DNA from: Dethiobacter alkaliphilus AHT 1
GTDB taxonomy: Bacteria > Bacillota > Dethiobacteria > Dethiobacterales > Dethiobacteraceae
Direction of reading: 5' to 3'
Length of the DNA: 64,000 nucleotides
Assembly: GCF_000174415.1 (NCBI RefSeq)
Contig: NZ_ACJM01000007.1
Location: 1 to 64,000 of the forward strand
A model generated the notes under the pieces. That model was not told where the DNA came from. It saw only the letters and a program-made list of their open reading frames with translations, and did not search any database. The position numbers were made by a program, and so were the translations under genes. Positions 16,382-23,592 of the stretch are shown piece after piece. The first letter of the stretch is position 1, and every line of letters begins with the position of its first letter.

Positions 16382-18127
16382 CTACATGCCGGCCTCCAAC
16401 TCACGAATTCGCTGATACTTACGCACCACCGTTGACTGATCCACACCAAGGGCCTCCGCCGCCCGCCGTGTGGTCCCGTACTTTTGCAGCGCCTTAACCA
16501 CCAGCTTTTTTTCCACCTCAAACAGTGCATCCTTAAGCGGCACCACGCCGGAAACATCCACATGAAAATCAGCGTCGGTCTTCCCCACAGACTTTAACTG
16601 CAGAGGCAGCGCATCGGGGCCAACCTCATCATCACGGCTAAGCACAACCATCCGCTCCACAATATTCTGCAACTCACGCACATTGCCGGGCCAGTCATAG
16701 GAAACAAGCCGCTCCACCGTTTCGGGGGCCAGAGTTTTATTAAGGCGGTATTTTTCATTGTACTTGCACAAAAACAGCTCGATTAAAGCCGGTATATCCT
16801 CCCTGCGCTCCCGCAGCGGAGGCACCGTAATGGGAATCACATTCAGGCGGTAGAACAAGTCTTCCCTGAACTGCCCGGTCCGCACCAACTCATCCAAATC
16901 ACGATTGGTGGCGGCAATGATCCGTACATCCAGCTTCAGAGGCTTGGTACCCCCTACCCGGATAATTTCCTGCTCCTGAATGGCGCGCAGCAGCTTAACC
17001 TGCAGGTTCAGCGGAATTTCCGCCACTTCATCCAGCAGGATGGTTCCCTTATGGGCCAACTCAAACATTCCCGGCTTACCCTTTTTATCCGCACCGGTAA
17101 AAGAGCCTTTCTCATAACCAAAAAGCTCCGACTCCAACAAATTTTCCGGGATTGCTCCGCAGTTTACCTTAATAAAAGGCTCATCCCGTCGCTCACTGGA
17201 GCGGACAACGATTTGGGTAACCACTTCTTTACCTACGCCGGACTCACCCAAAATCAGTACGGTGGAATCCACCTGCCCTACCCAGGTAGCTAAATCAAAA
17301 ATATGACGCATCTGCGGGCTTTCCACCACAATGTCATCATAAATGCTTTTCGAGCGCAGCTGCGCCAGTTCATTCTGGTAGCGGGCCGCCTGTTTTGCTT
17401 TGTCTTCCAGATCCTGCTTTAGATTAAGCAGCTCGGTAATATCCCGCACATTGGTTACCACGCGCACAATTTCCCCGTTCTCATCAAAGATGGGGTTACC
17501 GGTAATCAGTGCGCGTTTGCCTGTTTTTCTGATCTCATGCATCATGGTAACGCGCTCTTTTTTCTCCAGCACATGCAGCGTCACCGAATCGGAGAAGTAC
17601 CCCTTATCCACCAACTCCTGCATATGCTTGCCCAGCACCTCTTCTTTTTTCATGCCTGAAATCCGTTCATAGGCACTGTTAACATGCAGGGTGTACCCCT
17701 GGCCGTCTGTAATCCACATACCGTCATAAGACGATTCAATAATATCCTGCAATTCTTCGGCCACTTTTTTCTCTTCTTTAAACGCATGGGTCATACTCTC
17801 CAACTCGGAGTTATCCTGAAACACCCCGATGGCGCCTACCAGTTCACCGTCGGCATTGCGAATGGGGGATCTATTGGACAATAACAGCCGCCCCTGAAAA
17901 TTAAGACGCTGATGCGGACGGTTTTCCCCGGTACGGATGATTTCCAAAAGACCGGTGTTGGGAAAGACCTGATCCACCCGTGCTCCCATTAATTTATCCT
18001 TGGGCTGACCCGCCACCCTTGCTGCAGACTCATTAATTAAGATAATCCGGCCGTCTGTATCACAAGCTACTATGCCGTTATACACTGAGTCCAATACCGT
18101 TTGCAAGTCAATACTTTTGACAGCCAT
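16382..18127 (-). CDS. Sigma-54-dependent activator, PAS-PAS-AAA+-Fis HTH
   Basis: A 581-aa enhancer-binding protein. Two PAS domains occupy about 6-115 and 125-240, a short coiled linker follows, then the AAA+ domain with Walker A GESGVGKE, the sigma-54 loop GSFTGA (Ser in place of the common Ala), Walker B GTILLDEVAEIP and the Arg-finger region LPPLRERREDIP. The C-terminal HTH has TRRAAEALGVDQSTVVRKYQ (a Fis-like helix-turn-helix). The PAS domains imply sensing of a small ligand or redox signal; the ligand is unknown. It is probably the activator of the three -24/-12 promoters to its left. AGGAGGAGG precedes the ATG at 18127. Confidence 0.94.
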   Translation of the reverse strand: MAVKSIDLQTVLDSVYNGIVACDTDGRIILINESAARVAGQPKDKLMGARVDQVFPNTGLLEIIRTGENRPHQRLNFQGRLLLSNRSPIRNADGELVGAIGVFQDNSELESMTHAFKEEKKVAEELQDIIESSYDGMWITDGQGYTLHVNSAYERISGMKKEEVLGKHMQELVDKGYFSDSVTLHVLEKKERVTMMHEIRKTGKRALITGNPIFDENGEIVRVVTNVRDITELLNLKQDLEDKAKQAARYQNELAQLRSKSIYDDIVVESPQMRHIFDLATWVGQVDSTVLILGESGVGKEVVTQIVVRSSERRDEPFIKVNCGAIPENLLESELFGYEKGSFTGADKKGKPGMFELAHKGTILLDEVAEIPLNLQVKLLRAIQEQEIIRVGGTKPLKLDVRIIAATNRDLDELVRTGQFREDLFYRLNVIPITVPPLRERREDIPALIELFLCKYNEKYRLNKTLAPETVERLVSYDWPGNVRELQNIVERMVVLSRDDEVGPDALPLQLKSVGKTDADFHVDVSGVVPLKDALFEVEKKLVVKALQKYGTTRRAAEALGVDQSTVVRKYQRIRELEAGM

Positions 18128-18143
18128 AAACCTTCCTCCTCCT

Positions 18144-18165
18144 ATTGATGATTCTTTACATCAAT
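18144..18165. promoter_or_regulatory. ATTGATG/CATCAAT inverted repeat before the activator gene
   Basis: A 7-bp inverted repeat with an 8-nt centre, located 17 nt upstream of the activator start and overlapping its leader. The half-sites match those of the palindrome at 16359-16374, so self-regulation is plausible. Confidence 0.4.
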
Positions 18166-18293
18166 ATATTCACGAGAAAGACTTTTTTTTCCTGCTTAAA
18201 ATTGTGAGAAAATTTGAAAAATTTCTAATTTGTAAAAACTGGAATTAATTTTCCTTTGCATATCACGACAAAATCCGGGCAACATACTAGCGT

Positions 18294-18597
18294 AGGGTTC
18301 GTAACGGCCGAGCCAAGACTTTTACGGGGCTTAACGGTTCCGTCCTAGTCGGCCAAAGGTTTTCATCGGGCCAAGCGGTTCGATGCTTAGCCGGCGGGAA
18401 GATCTTCAGTCGTCTGCAAGGATGGCTGGGGGTCGAGCGAAGATGGTCACATGGCGCATAATCTGTGTACGTGTGTCTGTCGGGCAAAGGTTATCATATG
18501 TTCTCCACACCGCGCTCTCACACCTTCGGGTGTACAGCCGGTATCAGGATGTATGTTAGCCGGCGCGCAGGTCGTTACGGGCTCTGCTTTTTTTTTG
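18294..18597 (+). ncRNA. Candidate structured non-coding RNA, about 300 nt, family unknown
   Basis: A GC-rich block in an AT-rich gap with no good reading frame. Its ends (18295-18309 and 18570-18584) pair over 15 consecutive base pairs, four of them G-U, so the match is not a simple DNA palindrome. Nine T residues follow at 18588-18596. Inside are a UUCG-capped hairpin (18520-18533), a helix 18402-18407/18439-18444 closing a branched region, and two similar modules with CGGTTC and TAGCCGG or TAGTCGG cores. A separate sigma-A promoter starts the next gene after it, so it appears to be an independent transcript. I find no signatures of tmRNA, RNase P, SRP or 6S RNA. Confidence 0.6.
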
Positions 18598-18621
18598 CGC
18601 TTTTGTTAATCTTTTGTTATT

Positions 18622-18650
18622 TTGACCCCCTATTGCATACATGGTATAAT
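18622..18650 (+). promoter_or_regulatory. Strong sigma-A promoter for the DUF3786 gene
   Basis: TTGACC, 17-nt spacer, TATAAT at 18645-18650, only 34 nt before the start codon and directly after the T-run of the RNA candidate. Confidence 0.8.
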
Positions 18651-18683
18651 TTAGCCAGCAAATAAACACGGGAGGGGAAACCA

Positions 18684-19304
18684 TTGAACAAAAGCCCGTT
18701 TAACCTGGAAGAAACCTTACGCGTAGCCCGTGAGGAATTTTCCCGCAAACCGGTTTTGGAAATGGCCGCAAACAGCGGCTGCCTGTACGATTTGGACAAA
18801 GAACGCGTTACCGTACCCTTTTTAAACCAGAAGTACCTGGTTACATATCCCCACGGCCAAGTTACCTACGCCCACGATAACAGCGAAGCACCGATTATTA
18901 CCGCCATTTTGCTACTGCACTACCTGACAAACGCCACCGGCATAGAGCTGTCCAATAATTGGATTTCCTTTAAGGAACTGCAGGGCGGCAGCATCTATAT
19001 CGAACCGTTTCAGCACCGGGCCATCATACCCTTTGTTAAAAAGTTCGGCGGCTACCCCCAGGACTTTGCCAAAGCGGCAGAAAAACTAGGCGGCAAAAAA
19101 GCTGAGCACGGCGACGTCTCCTACATTATCCCCGCCCTGCCGAAGGTACCGCTTTTATACATTCTCTGGGAAGGCGATGAAGAGTTTCCGCCCAACGGTA
19201 CCATTCTTTTTGATAACTATGCCAACGCTTATCTGGCCACCGAAGACTTTGCTTTCCTGGCCGGCATGACGGTGGCAGCACTACTGGCCGCATTAAAAGA
19301 GTAA
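18684..19304 (+). CDS. DUF3786 family protein
   Basis: A 206-aa soluble protein resembling the DUF3786 family of anaerobes, often found near corrinoid or redox genes but of unproven function. Segments such as ILLLHYLTNATG and ISFKELQGGSIY are the conserved core as I know it; a Gly-rich stretch and aromatic residues near FDNYANAYLATEDF end the protein. No cysteine cluster or signal peptide is seen. The start is a TTG 7 nt after GGAGGGG. It has its own sigma-A promoter and a strong terminator, so it is a single-gene unit. Confidence 0.75.
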   Translation: MNKSPFNLEETLRVAREEFSRKPVLEMAANSGCLYDLDKERVTVPFLNQKYLVTYPHGQVTYAHDNSEAPIITAILLLHYLTNATGIELSNNWISFKELQGGSIYIEPFQHRAIIPFVKKFGGYPQDFAKAAEKLGGKKAEHGDVSYIIPALPKVPLLYILWEGDEEFPPNGTILFDNYANAYLATEDFAFLAGMTVAALLAALKE

Positions 19305-19378
19305 AGAATTACGCCATATTAAACAAACGTTGGACATGCCTCGCGGCATCTATCCGGCCATAAAACCATAAACCCTTA

Positions 19379-19404
19379 AAAAAACTGCCCTTTGGCAGTT
19401 TTTT
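19379..19404 (+). terminator. Terminator of the DUF3786 gene
   Basis: An 11-bp stem with CTTT loop (core ACTGCC/GGCAGT) and a long T-run, about 75 nt past the stop codon. Confidence 0.85.
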
Positions 19405-19505
19405 TGTCTATTAAAGTTAATATCTGTCCCACTGCCGCCGCCATGCTTCTTGGGACTTCGCGCCGCCGCTGACGTACAATGACACTTGGAAAGCGAGGCG
19501 AAATT

Positions 19506-19685
19506 ATGCTCAAATGGGACACGCAAGACTCATATGAAGAGCCATTAAAAGTGCCAAAGTTTTTCAGCTGGTTAACCGGCGTTGTTATCATCGGCGCCTT
19601 TGCCTATGTCTTCTACCTGTGGTTCCGCTGGCTGACACTGCTGGGCCAGCACAATCAATCTTTGCTTTTCTGGCTGCAATCATGA
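19506..19685 (+). CDS. 59-aa single-pass membrane protein
   Basis: The N-terminal 20 residues are polar and are followed by one hydrophobic helix (about 24-46) rich in Phe and Trp. The ATG at 19506 is chosen over 19479 because GAGG lies 7 nt before it. Its last codon and stop overlap the start of the signal peptidase gene (ATGA), so the two are translationally coupled. I know of no named family; it could be an accessory subunit of that peptidase. Confidence 0.65.
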   Translation: MLKWDTQDSYEEPLKVPKFFSWLTGVVIIGAFAYVFYLWFRWLTLLGQHNQSLLFWLQS

Positions 19686-20206
19686 AAAAGCACCGCCCAC
19701 TGCAGCGCAACCACAAGCTGTTTCTGCTGCTTATCACCCTGTGGGCCTTTTTCTGGCTAATGGGTCTGGCACGTATGCCCGCCGTCTTTACCAATACCAG
19801 AATGCTTACCGTAGTCAGCGGTAGCATGGAACCACAGCTGGCCACCGGCACCATTATAGCAGTCAACCAAGGGGAAAACCGGCTTTTTGCCCCCAATGAT
19901 GTTATCACCTTTCATCAGGACGACATCCTGGTCACCCACCGCATTATTGATGTGGGCTATGACGAAGGGTTTTACTACATTACCAAGGGCGATGCCAATC
20001 AAAAACCGGACCCTGCACCTGTCAGACCTGCCCAGGTCATGGGACGGGTAGTTTTTGTGGTCCCCTCTTTCTTTGTGCCTCTGCTTAATCTAGTGCGTTC
20101 CCCTTATGCCGTCATTGCTATTCTCATCTTCTTGCGTCTCCGCTTTGCCGCACTACCCAAGAAACCAGCACCGCATCCCCTGCGCACCGCCAGAAAGGAG
20201 TCCTGA
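19682..20206 (+). CDS. sipW: Signal peptidase I, SipW/ER type
   Basis: A 174-aa membrane peptidase that removes signal peptides. The first hydrophobic helix is at about 12-30, the nucleophile Ser48 is in VVSGSMEPQL, and the second catalytic residue is His86 in LVTHRI rather than Lys, which defines the SipW/archaeal/ER type. A C-terminal hydrophobic helix follows (about 137-155). In Bacillus, SipW processes the biofilm proteins TasA and TapA; no such substrate gene is next to it here. Start overlaps the preceding small gene, and a zinc-ribbon gene follows 2 nt after its end. Confidence 0.85.
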   Translation: MKKHRPLQRNHKLFLLLITLWAFFWLMGLARMPAVFTNTRMLTVVSGSMEPQLATGTIIAVNQGENRLFAPNDVITFHQDDILVTHRIIDVGYDEGFYYITKGDANQKPDPAPVRPAQVMGRVVFVVPSFFVPLLNLVRSPYAVIAILIFLRLRFAALPKKPAPHPLRTARKES

Positions 20207-20208
20207 AA

Positions 20209-20373
20209 ATGGTAACCTGGTCATGTCCGCACTGTAAGTTCAGAATGCACAGCATCACCGACTTACGGGATACAGAAAATATTACCTGTCTGATCTGTGA
20301 AGAGAAAATACCCAATCCCCATTACCGCCGGGAAACCTTTAATCCGCCGCCTTACATATTCGCCCCCCGCTGA
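20209..20373 (+). CDS. 54-aa zinc-ribbon-like protein
   Basis: Contains CPHC (6-9) and CLIC (27-30), a four-cysteine knuckle pair typical of a zinc ribbon. AAAGGAG stands 9 nt before the ATG. It follows the signal peptidase gene by 2 nt, so the three short genes 19506-20373 form one operon. The function is unknown; the length and lack of a signal peptide suggest a cytoplasmic adaptor. Confidence 0.7.
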   Translation: MVTWSCPHCKFRMHSITDLRDTENITCLICEEKIPNPHYRRETFNPPPYIFAPR

Positions 20374-20413
20374 AGGTAAGCTACAATTAAACTTCAGTTA
20401 AAGGGGAAAACAT

Positions 20414-21421
20414 ATGGCAAACATCACCTTCTTTGAAACCCAAACAGGAGACCGACCTGCTTTTGAAACAGCTCTTAAAGACCACAGTCTCAGCTTTACA
20501 GAAGAACCCTTAAGCGACAAAAATATCGCTGATTTCAGTGACAGTGAAATCATTTCCGTTTTTATCTACTCCCATGCCACTGCTGAGCTGCTCTCGCAGC
20601 TACCTAACCTTAAGCTTATCCTTACCCGCTCCAGCGGGTTTAATCATATCGATCTTAAAGCGGCAACAGAGCGCAACATCCCGGTCTGCAACGTACCGGT
20701 TTATGGAGAAAACACGGTGGCGGAGCATGCCTTCGCCCTGATACTGACCCTCTCCAGAAACATCTACAAAGCATATCTCCGCACCCAGCGGGAGGATTTC
20801 TCCCTTAAGGGCCTGCAGGGCTTTGACCTTAAGGACAAAACGCTGGCCGTGGTAGGAGCCGGCCGCATTGGCCTGCACGTCATAAAAATTGCCCGTTCCT
20901 TTAACATGAAGGTGCTGGCGGTGGATCCCACCCCGGACCCCTTTTTAGCCGAGGTACTGCAGTTTAGCTATGCTCCTCTGGAAGAAGTACTGACCCGGGC
21001 GGATATTATTTCCCTGCATGCGCCGCTTAACGAAAAAACCCACCATCTGCTTAACAAGGAGAATATCTCCACCATAAAAAAAGGGGCCCTGTTAATTAAC
21101 ACGGCCCGCGGTGAGCTGGTGGAAACCGACGCCCTGCTGGCCGCCTTAAACGACGGCACCATTGCCGGCGCCGGCCTGGATGTCTTGGAAAGCGAAGAGC
21201 TGTTTGTGGAAGATGAAAAGCTCTTTAGCCCCCACACTCCACCGGAAACTCTCACCACCGTGCTCAAAAACCATATTCTTTTAAACCGGGAAGATGTTGT
21301 AATAACACCCCACATCGGCTTTAACTCCAAAGAGGCAGTCCACCGCATTCGCGAAACCACCGTTCAAAACATTACCGCCTTTTTGGCCGGCAGTCCGGAA
21401 AATGTGGTTAAAGCCCCCTAA
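20414..21421 (+). CDS. D-isomer-specific 2-hydroxyacid dehydrogenase
   Basis: A 335-aa NAD-dependent enzyme of the D-lactate/D-hydroxyisocaproate type. The dinucleotide loop is VGAGRIG (147-153), and the catalytic residues are Arg232 (NTARGELV), Glu259 (GLDVLESEE) and His300 (ITPHIGF). Length matches fermentative D-lactate dehydrogenases, but phosphoglycerate- or other 2-oxoacid specificity cannot be excluded. AAAGGGG precedes the ATG. The 3' end overlaps the convergent radical-SAM gene by 14 nt. Confidence 0.9.
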   Translation: MANITFFETQTGDRPAFETALKDHSLSFTEEPLSDKNIADFSDSEIISVFIYSHATAELLSQLPNLKLILTRSSGFNHIDLKAATERNIPVCNVPVYGENTVAEHAFALILTLSRNIYKAYLRTQREDFSLKGLQGFDLKDKTLAVVGAGRIGLHVIKIARSFNMKVLAVDPTPDPFLAEVLQFSYAPLEEVLTRADIISLHAPLNEKTHHLLNKENISTIKKGALLINTARGELVETDALLAALNDGTIAGAGLDVLESEELFVEDEKLFSPHTPPETLTTVLKNHILLNREDVVITPHIGFNSKEAVHRIRETTVQNITAFLAGSPENVVKAP

Positions 21422-22277
21422 AAGCTTCATCTTTTAACAAACGCTGATCCCTGAGCGCCTGCTCAATGGCCGAAATCATACTTTTGCGGTCTTTGGGTAG
21501 CGCTCCCCCCACTGCCAAATAGTTGGAGGCATGGTTGGAGCGAAACAGACAATCATCTACCTCCAGGTTTTCGATTAACGTTTTTAGCTCCAACAGGCTT
21601 TCTGCAGCGGAAGGTACGGCAAACTCGCCGGAAGCCACTTTTTTACCCAAAGGTGTGCGCTTATCCACCATCAAGGTCAGCGCCGCCAGATAGCGGGGAT
21701 TTATCTCTGAGGCCACTTTAGCTGTCTGCAGAGCATGCTCCCGCCATCTGTGGCGGCCGCCCAGACCCAGGATAACCGTCACCGACAAATCTATGCCAGC
21801 TAACTGAATCTTTTTCCCTGCTTTAGCCATCTCCTCCGGGGTGGCTCCTTTTTTTACCTCTTTTAGCACTTCTTCGTCGCCGCTCTCCAGCCCAAAATAA
21901 GCCAAAGAAACACCGGCCTCCCTTATAGACCGCAGCTCCTCTTCACTTTTAGCCAGGATATTCTTAGGCCCGGCATAAACTGAAATCTGCCGTGCTTTGG
22001 GAAAGCCCTCCCGCACCAACTGCAAAAGCTCCAGCAAATGATCCGTCTCCATGGCCAGTGCATCACCGTCGGCCAGAAAAACTTTTTCCACATAACCATA
22101 GCGCTCTTTAGCCATGCGGATGTCCTCTGCCATTTCTTCCAAACTACGTACCCGAAACTTTTTCCCCTTATACATGGAGCAAAAAGAACAGGCATTATGA
22201 CTGCACCCGATGGTTGCCTGTAAAATTAAACTGTACGCCTCACTGGGAGGCCGAAACAAAGGCTGTTCATAACGCAT
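21408..22277 (-). CDS. Radical SAM protein
   Basis: A 289-aa radical SAM enzyme. The iron-sulfur loop is CSHNACSFCSMY, a CX3CX2C cluster motif with the aromatic residue after it. The barrel has the usual GDALAMETDHLL and YFGLESGDEEVL segments (SAM-binding region). The substrate is unknown, and the sequence resembles generic Elp3/B12-independent radical SAM proteins (COG1032-like). I place the start at the ATG at 22277, 8 nt after GCGAGGTGAT, not at 22358. No partner gene is near. Confidence 0.85.
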   Translation of the reverse strand: MRYEQPLFRPPSEAYSLILQATIGCSHNACSFCSMYKGKKFRVRSLEEMAEDIRMAKERYGYVEKVFLADGDALAMETDHLLELLQLVREGFPKARQISVYAGPKNILAKSEEELRSIREAGVSLAYFGLESGDEEVLKEVKKGATPEEMAKAGKKIQLAGIDLSVTVILGLGGRHRWREHALQTAKVASEINPRYLAALTLMVDKRTPLGKKVASGEFAVPSAAESLLELKTLIENLEVDDCLFRSNHASNYLAVGGALPKDRKSMISAIEQALRDQRLLKDEAFRGL

Positions 22278-22389
22278 AACTATCACCTCGCCTACTATTT
22301 CCACAAACCACAGCCAACATCCTGCCCTAAGAAAGGCACGCTTATTCAGTTCCCTCAACTCGTGCCTTTCAATACTGGTTACCTTAGCA

Positions 22390-22408
22390 GCTTCGCATAC
22401 TGCGAAGC
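22390..22408. repeat. Hairpin GCTTCGCA/TGCGAAGC in the radical-SAM leader
   Basis: An 8-bp perfect stem with a 3-nt loop between the pentaheme terminator and the radical-SAM start. No T-run follows. Function unknown. Confidence 0.4.
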
Positions 22409-22434
22409 GTTATAATTTCATACCAGTAAAATAA

Positions 22435-22458
22435 AAATCCCGGCCGCAGCCGGGATTT
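22435..22458 (-). terminator. Terminator of the pentaheme lipoprotein gene
   Basis: A 10-bp stem (AAATCCCGGC with GCCGGGATTT), CGCA/TGCG loop and TTATTTTA tail on the minus strand, 5 nt past the stop. Confidence 0.85.
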
Positions 22459-22462
22459 TCAA

Positions 22463-23482
22463 CTATCTTATTTCTGCATCAGGGACATCCTCACCGGTCA
22501 GTTGCCGGTAGGACTGCTGCAGCAGCTGTACCACAAAGATGGGGTTATGGACACCAAGGCTGCCATCATATGTTACCAGCACATGATTGTATGCAGCCTG
22601 GTACACTTCATTAGGCACATCAACATCTTCTTCACCGTCTCCACTGGTGAACTGAATGCGTCCTCCACCGGTGGTAAACGAACCGCCGTTCAACTCTTCA
22701 GAGATGGCAGCTTCCAACAGATCCAACAGGCCCTGCACTTCATCCTGGAAGCCCTTGGTCTCTCCGTCACCGTCATAATCGGCCCCTGCCGTCAGGTTGG
22801 AATCCTCACCAATTTCCTGATGACACTGACCGCACGCCGCCTGGGTGTCATCCACCCGGAAGGAATGGGAAGCAAAGTTCCCTTCGGTCTGCGTCATATG
22901 ACAGGCGTTACAGGTGTTATCCAGGTTTTCGTGAGCAGTGGTGCTGCCGTAGTCAAAACCTTCCGCCCGGATACCGCCGGTAGCAGTATACACACCGGCC
23001 TGACTGCTGGCGTGGGGAGCAGAACGCCTTTCATCTTCAATATCCGGCGCACGCCGCTCGTTATGGCAGTAAAAACACTGTGCTCCTCTGCCCGCTTCGA
23101 TGGCTGCATCTGCGGTGGGGATTTCCACCGTTCCCGCCTCCAACAAATCTGCACCTGCTCCGGTATGGCAGGCCCGGCAGTCAATGGATACGAAAAATTC
23201 CCGTTCCAGCTCTGCGGGGTCCGTCACCCCTTCGGCAAATGCGGCGCCGTCGTGACAGTTAATACACCCTTCTCTTGCTGCCGGACCAAGCTGAATATTG
23301 CTGTGATCCGAATCCGCCCACTGCTGGGTCAGAGTATTAATGTCAATCTGAGCCCGCTCGCCATCTTGCGGGGGCGGCTGCTGATCATCCGGATCCGCAT
23401 CATCCTGCGGGGGGCAACCGGACAAAACCGCCACAGCAAAAAGCGCTATCAGGCTAAAAATCAACCACTTCCTCCTTTGCAT
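22463..23482 (-). CDS. Pentaheme c-type cytochrome lipoprotein
   Basis: A 339-aa exported lipoprotein: basic start, hydrophobic helix and lipobox VLSGC (Cys23). Five CXXCH heme sites are at about 73 (CINCH), 102 (CRACH), 136 (CFYCH), 191 (CNACH) and 217 (CGQCH). A disordered Asp/Pro/Gln linker follows the lipidated Cys, and the last 110 residues have no heme. It should sit on the outer face of the membrane and move electrons between the quinone pool and an external acceptor or a reductase. No quinol-cytochrome partner is adjacent. The ATG at 23482 follows GGAAAGGAG. Confidence 0.92.
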   Translation of the reverse strand: MQRRKWLIFSLIALFAVAVLSGCPPQDDADPDDQQPPPQDGERAQIDINTLTQQWADSDHSNIQLGPAAREGCINCHDGAAFAEGVTDPAELEREFFVSIDCRACHTGAGADLLEAGTVEIPTADAAIEAGRGAQCFYCHNERRAPDIEDERRSAPHASSQAGVYTATGGIRAEGFDYGSTTAHENLDNTCNACHMTQTEGNFASHSFRVDDTQAACGQCHQEIGEDSNLTAGADYDGDGETKGFQDEVQGLLDLLEAAISEELNGGSFTTGGGRIQFTSGDGEEDVDVPNEVYQAAYNHVLVTYDGSLGVHNPIFVVQLLQQSYRQLTGEDVPDAEIR

Positions 23483-23568
23483 ACCAACAACTCCTTTCCA
23501 AATCATCAAATACTACCACATATCTTTACCAAACCATGATAAATTATGTAACTTTTTGTTACAAAAAA

Positions 23569-23592
23569 AATAAGACCCGGTCGGGTCTTATT
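23569..23592 (-). terminator. Terminator of murJ
   Basis: A 10-bp stem (AATAAGACCC with GGGTCTTATT) and an eight-T tail on the minus strand. The stop codon of murJ lies in the stem. Confidence 0.85.

Noticed and set aside
18550-18590. Cobalamin riboswitch B12 box in the structured RNA (AGCCGGCGCGCAGG)
   Set aside because: The box is only loosely similar, other conserved cobalamin elements are missing, and the next gene has its own promoter after a terminator.
18294-18597. tmRNA, RNase P RNA or SRP RNA
   Set aside because: No tag frame with tRNA-like ends, no GAGGAAAGTCC-type RNase P core and no GGAA-capped SRP hairpin context are present.
22502-23539. 345-codon open frame on the plus strand opposite the pentaheme gene
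   Set aside because: It is an antisense shadow: no ribosome site, no domain, and the minus strand has five CXXCH motifs and a lipobox.
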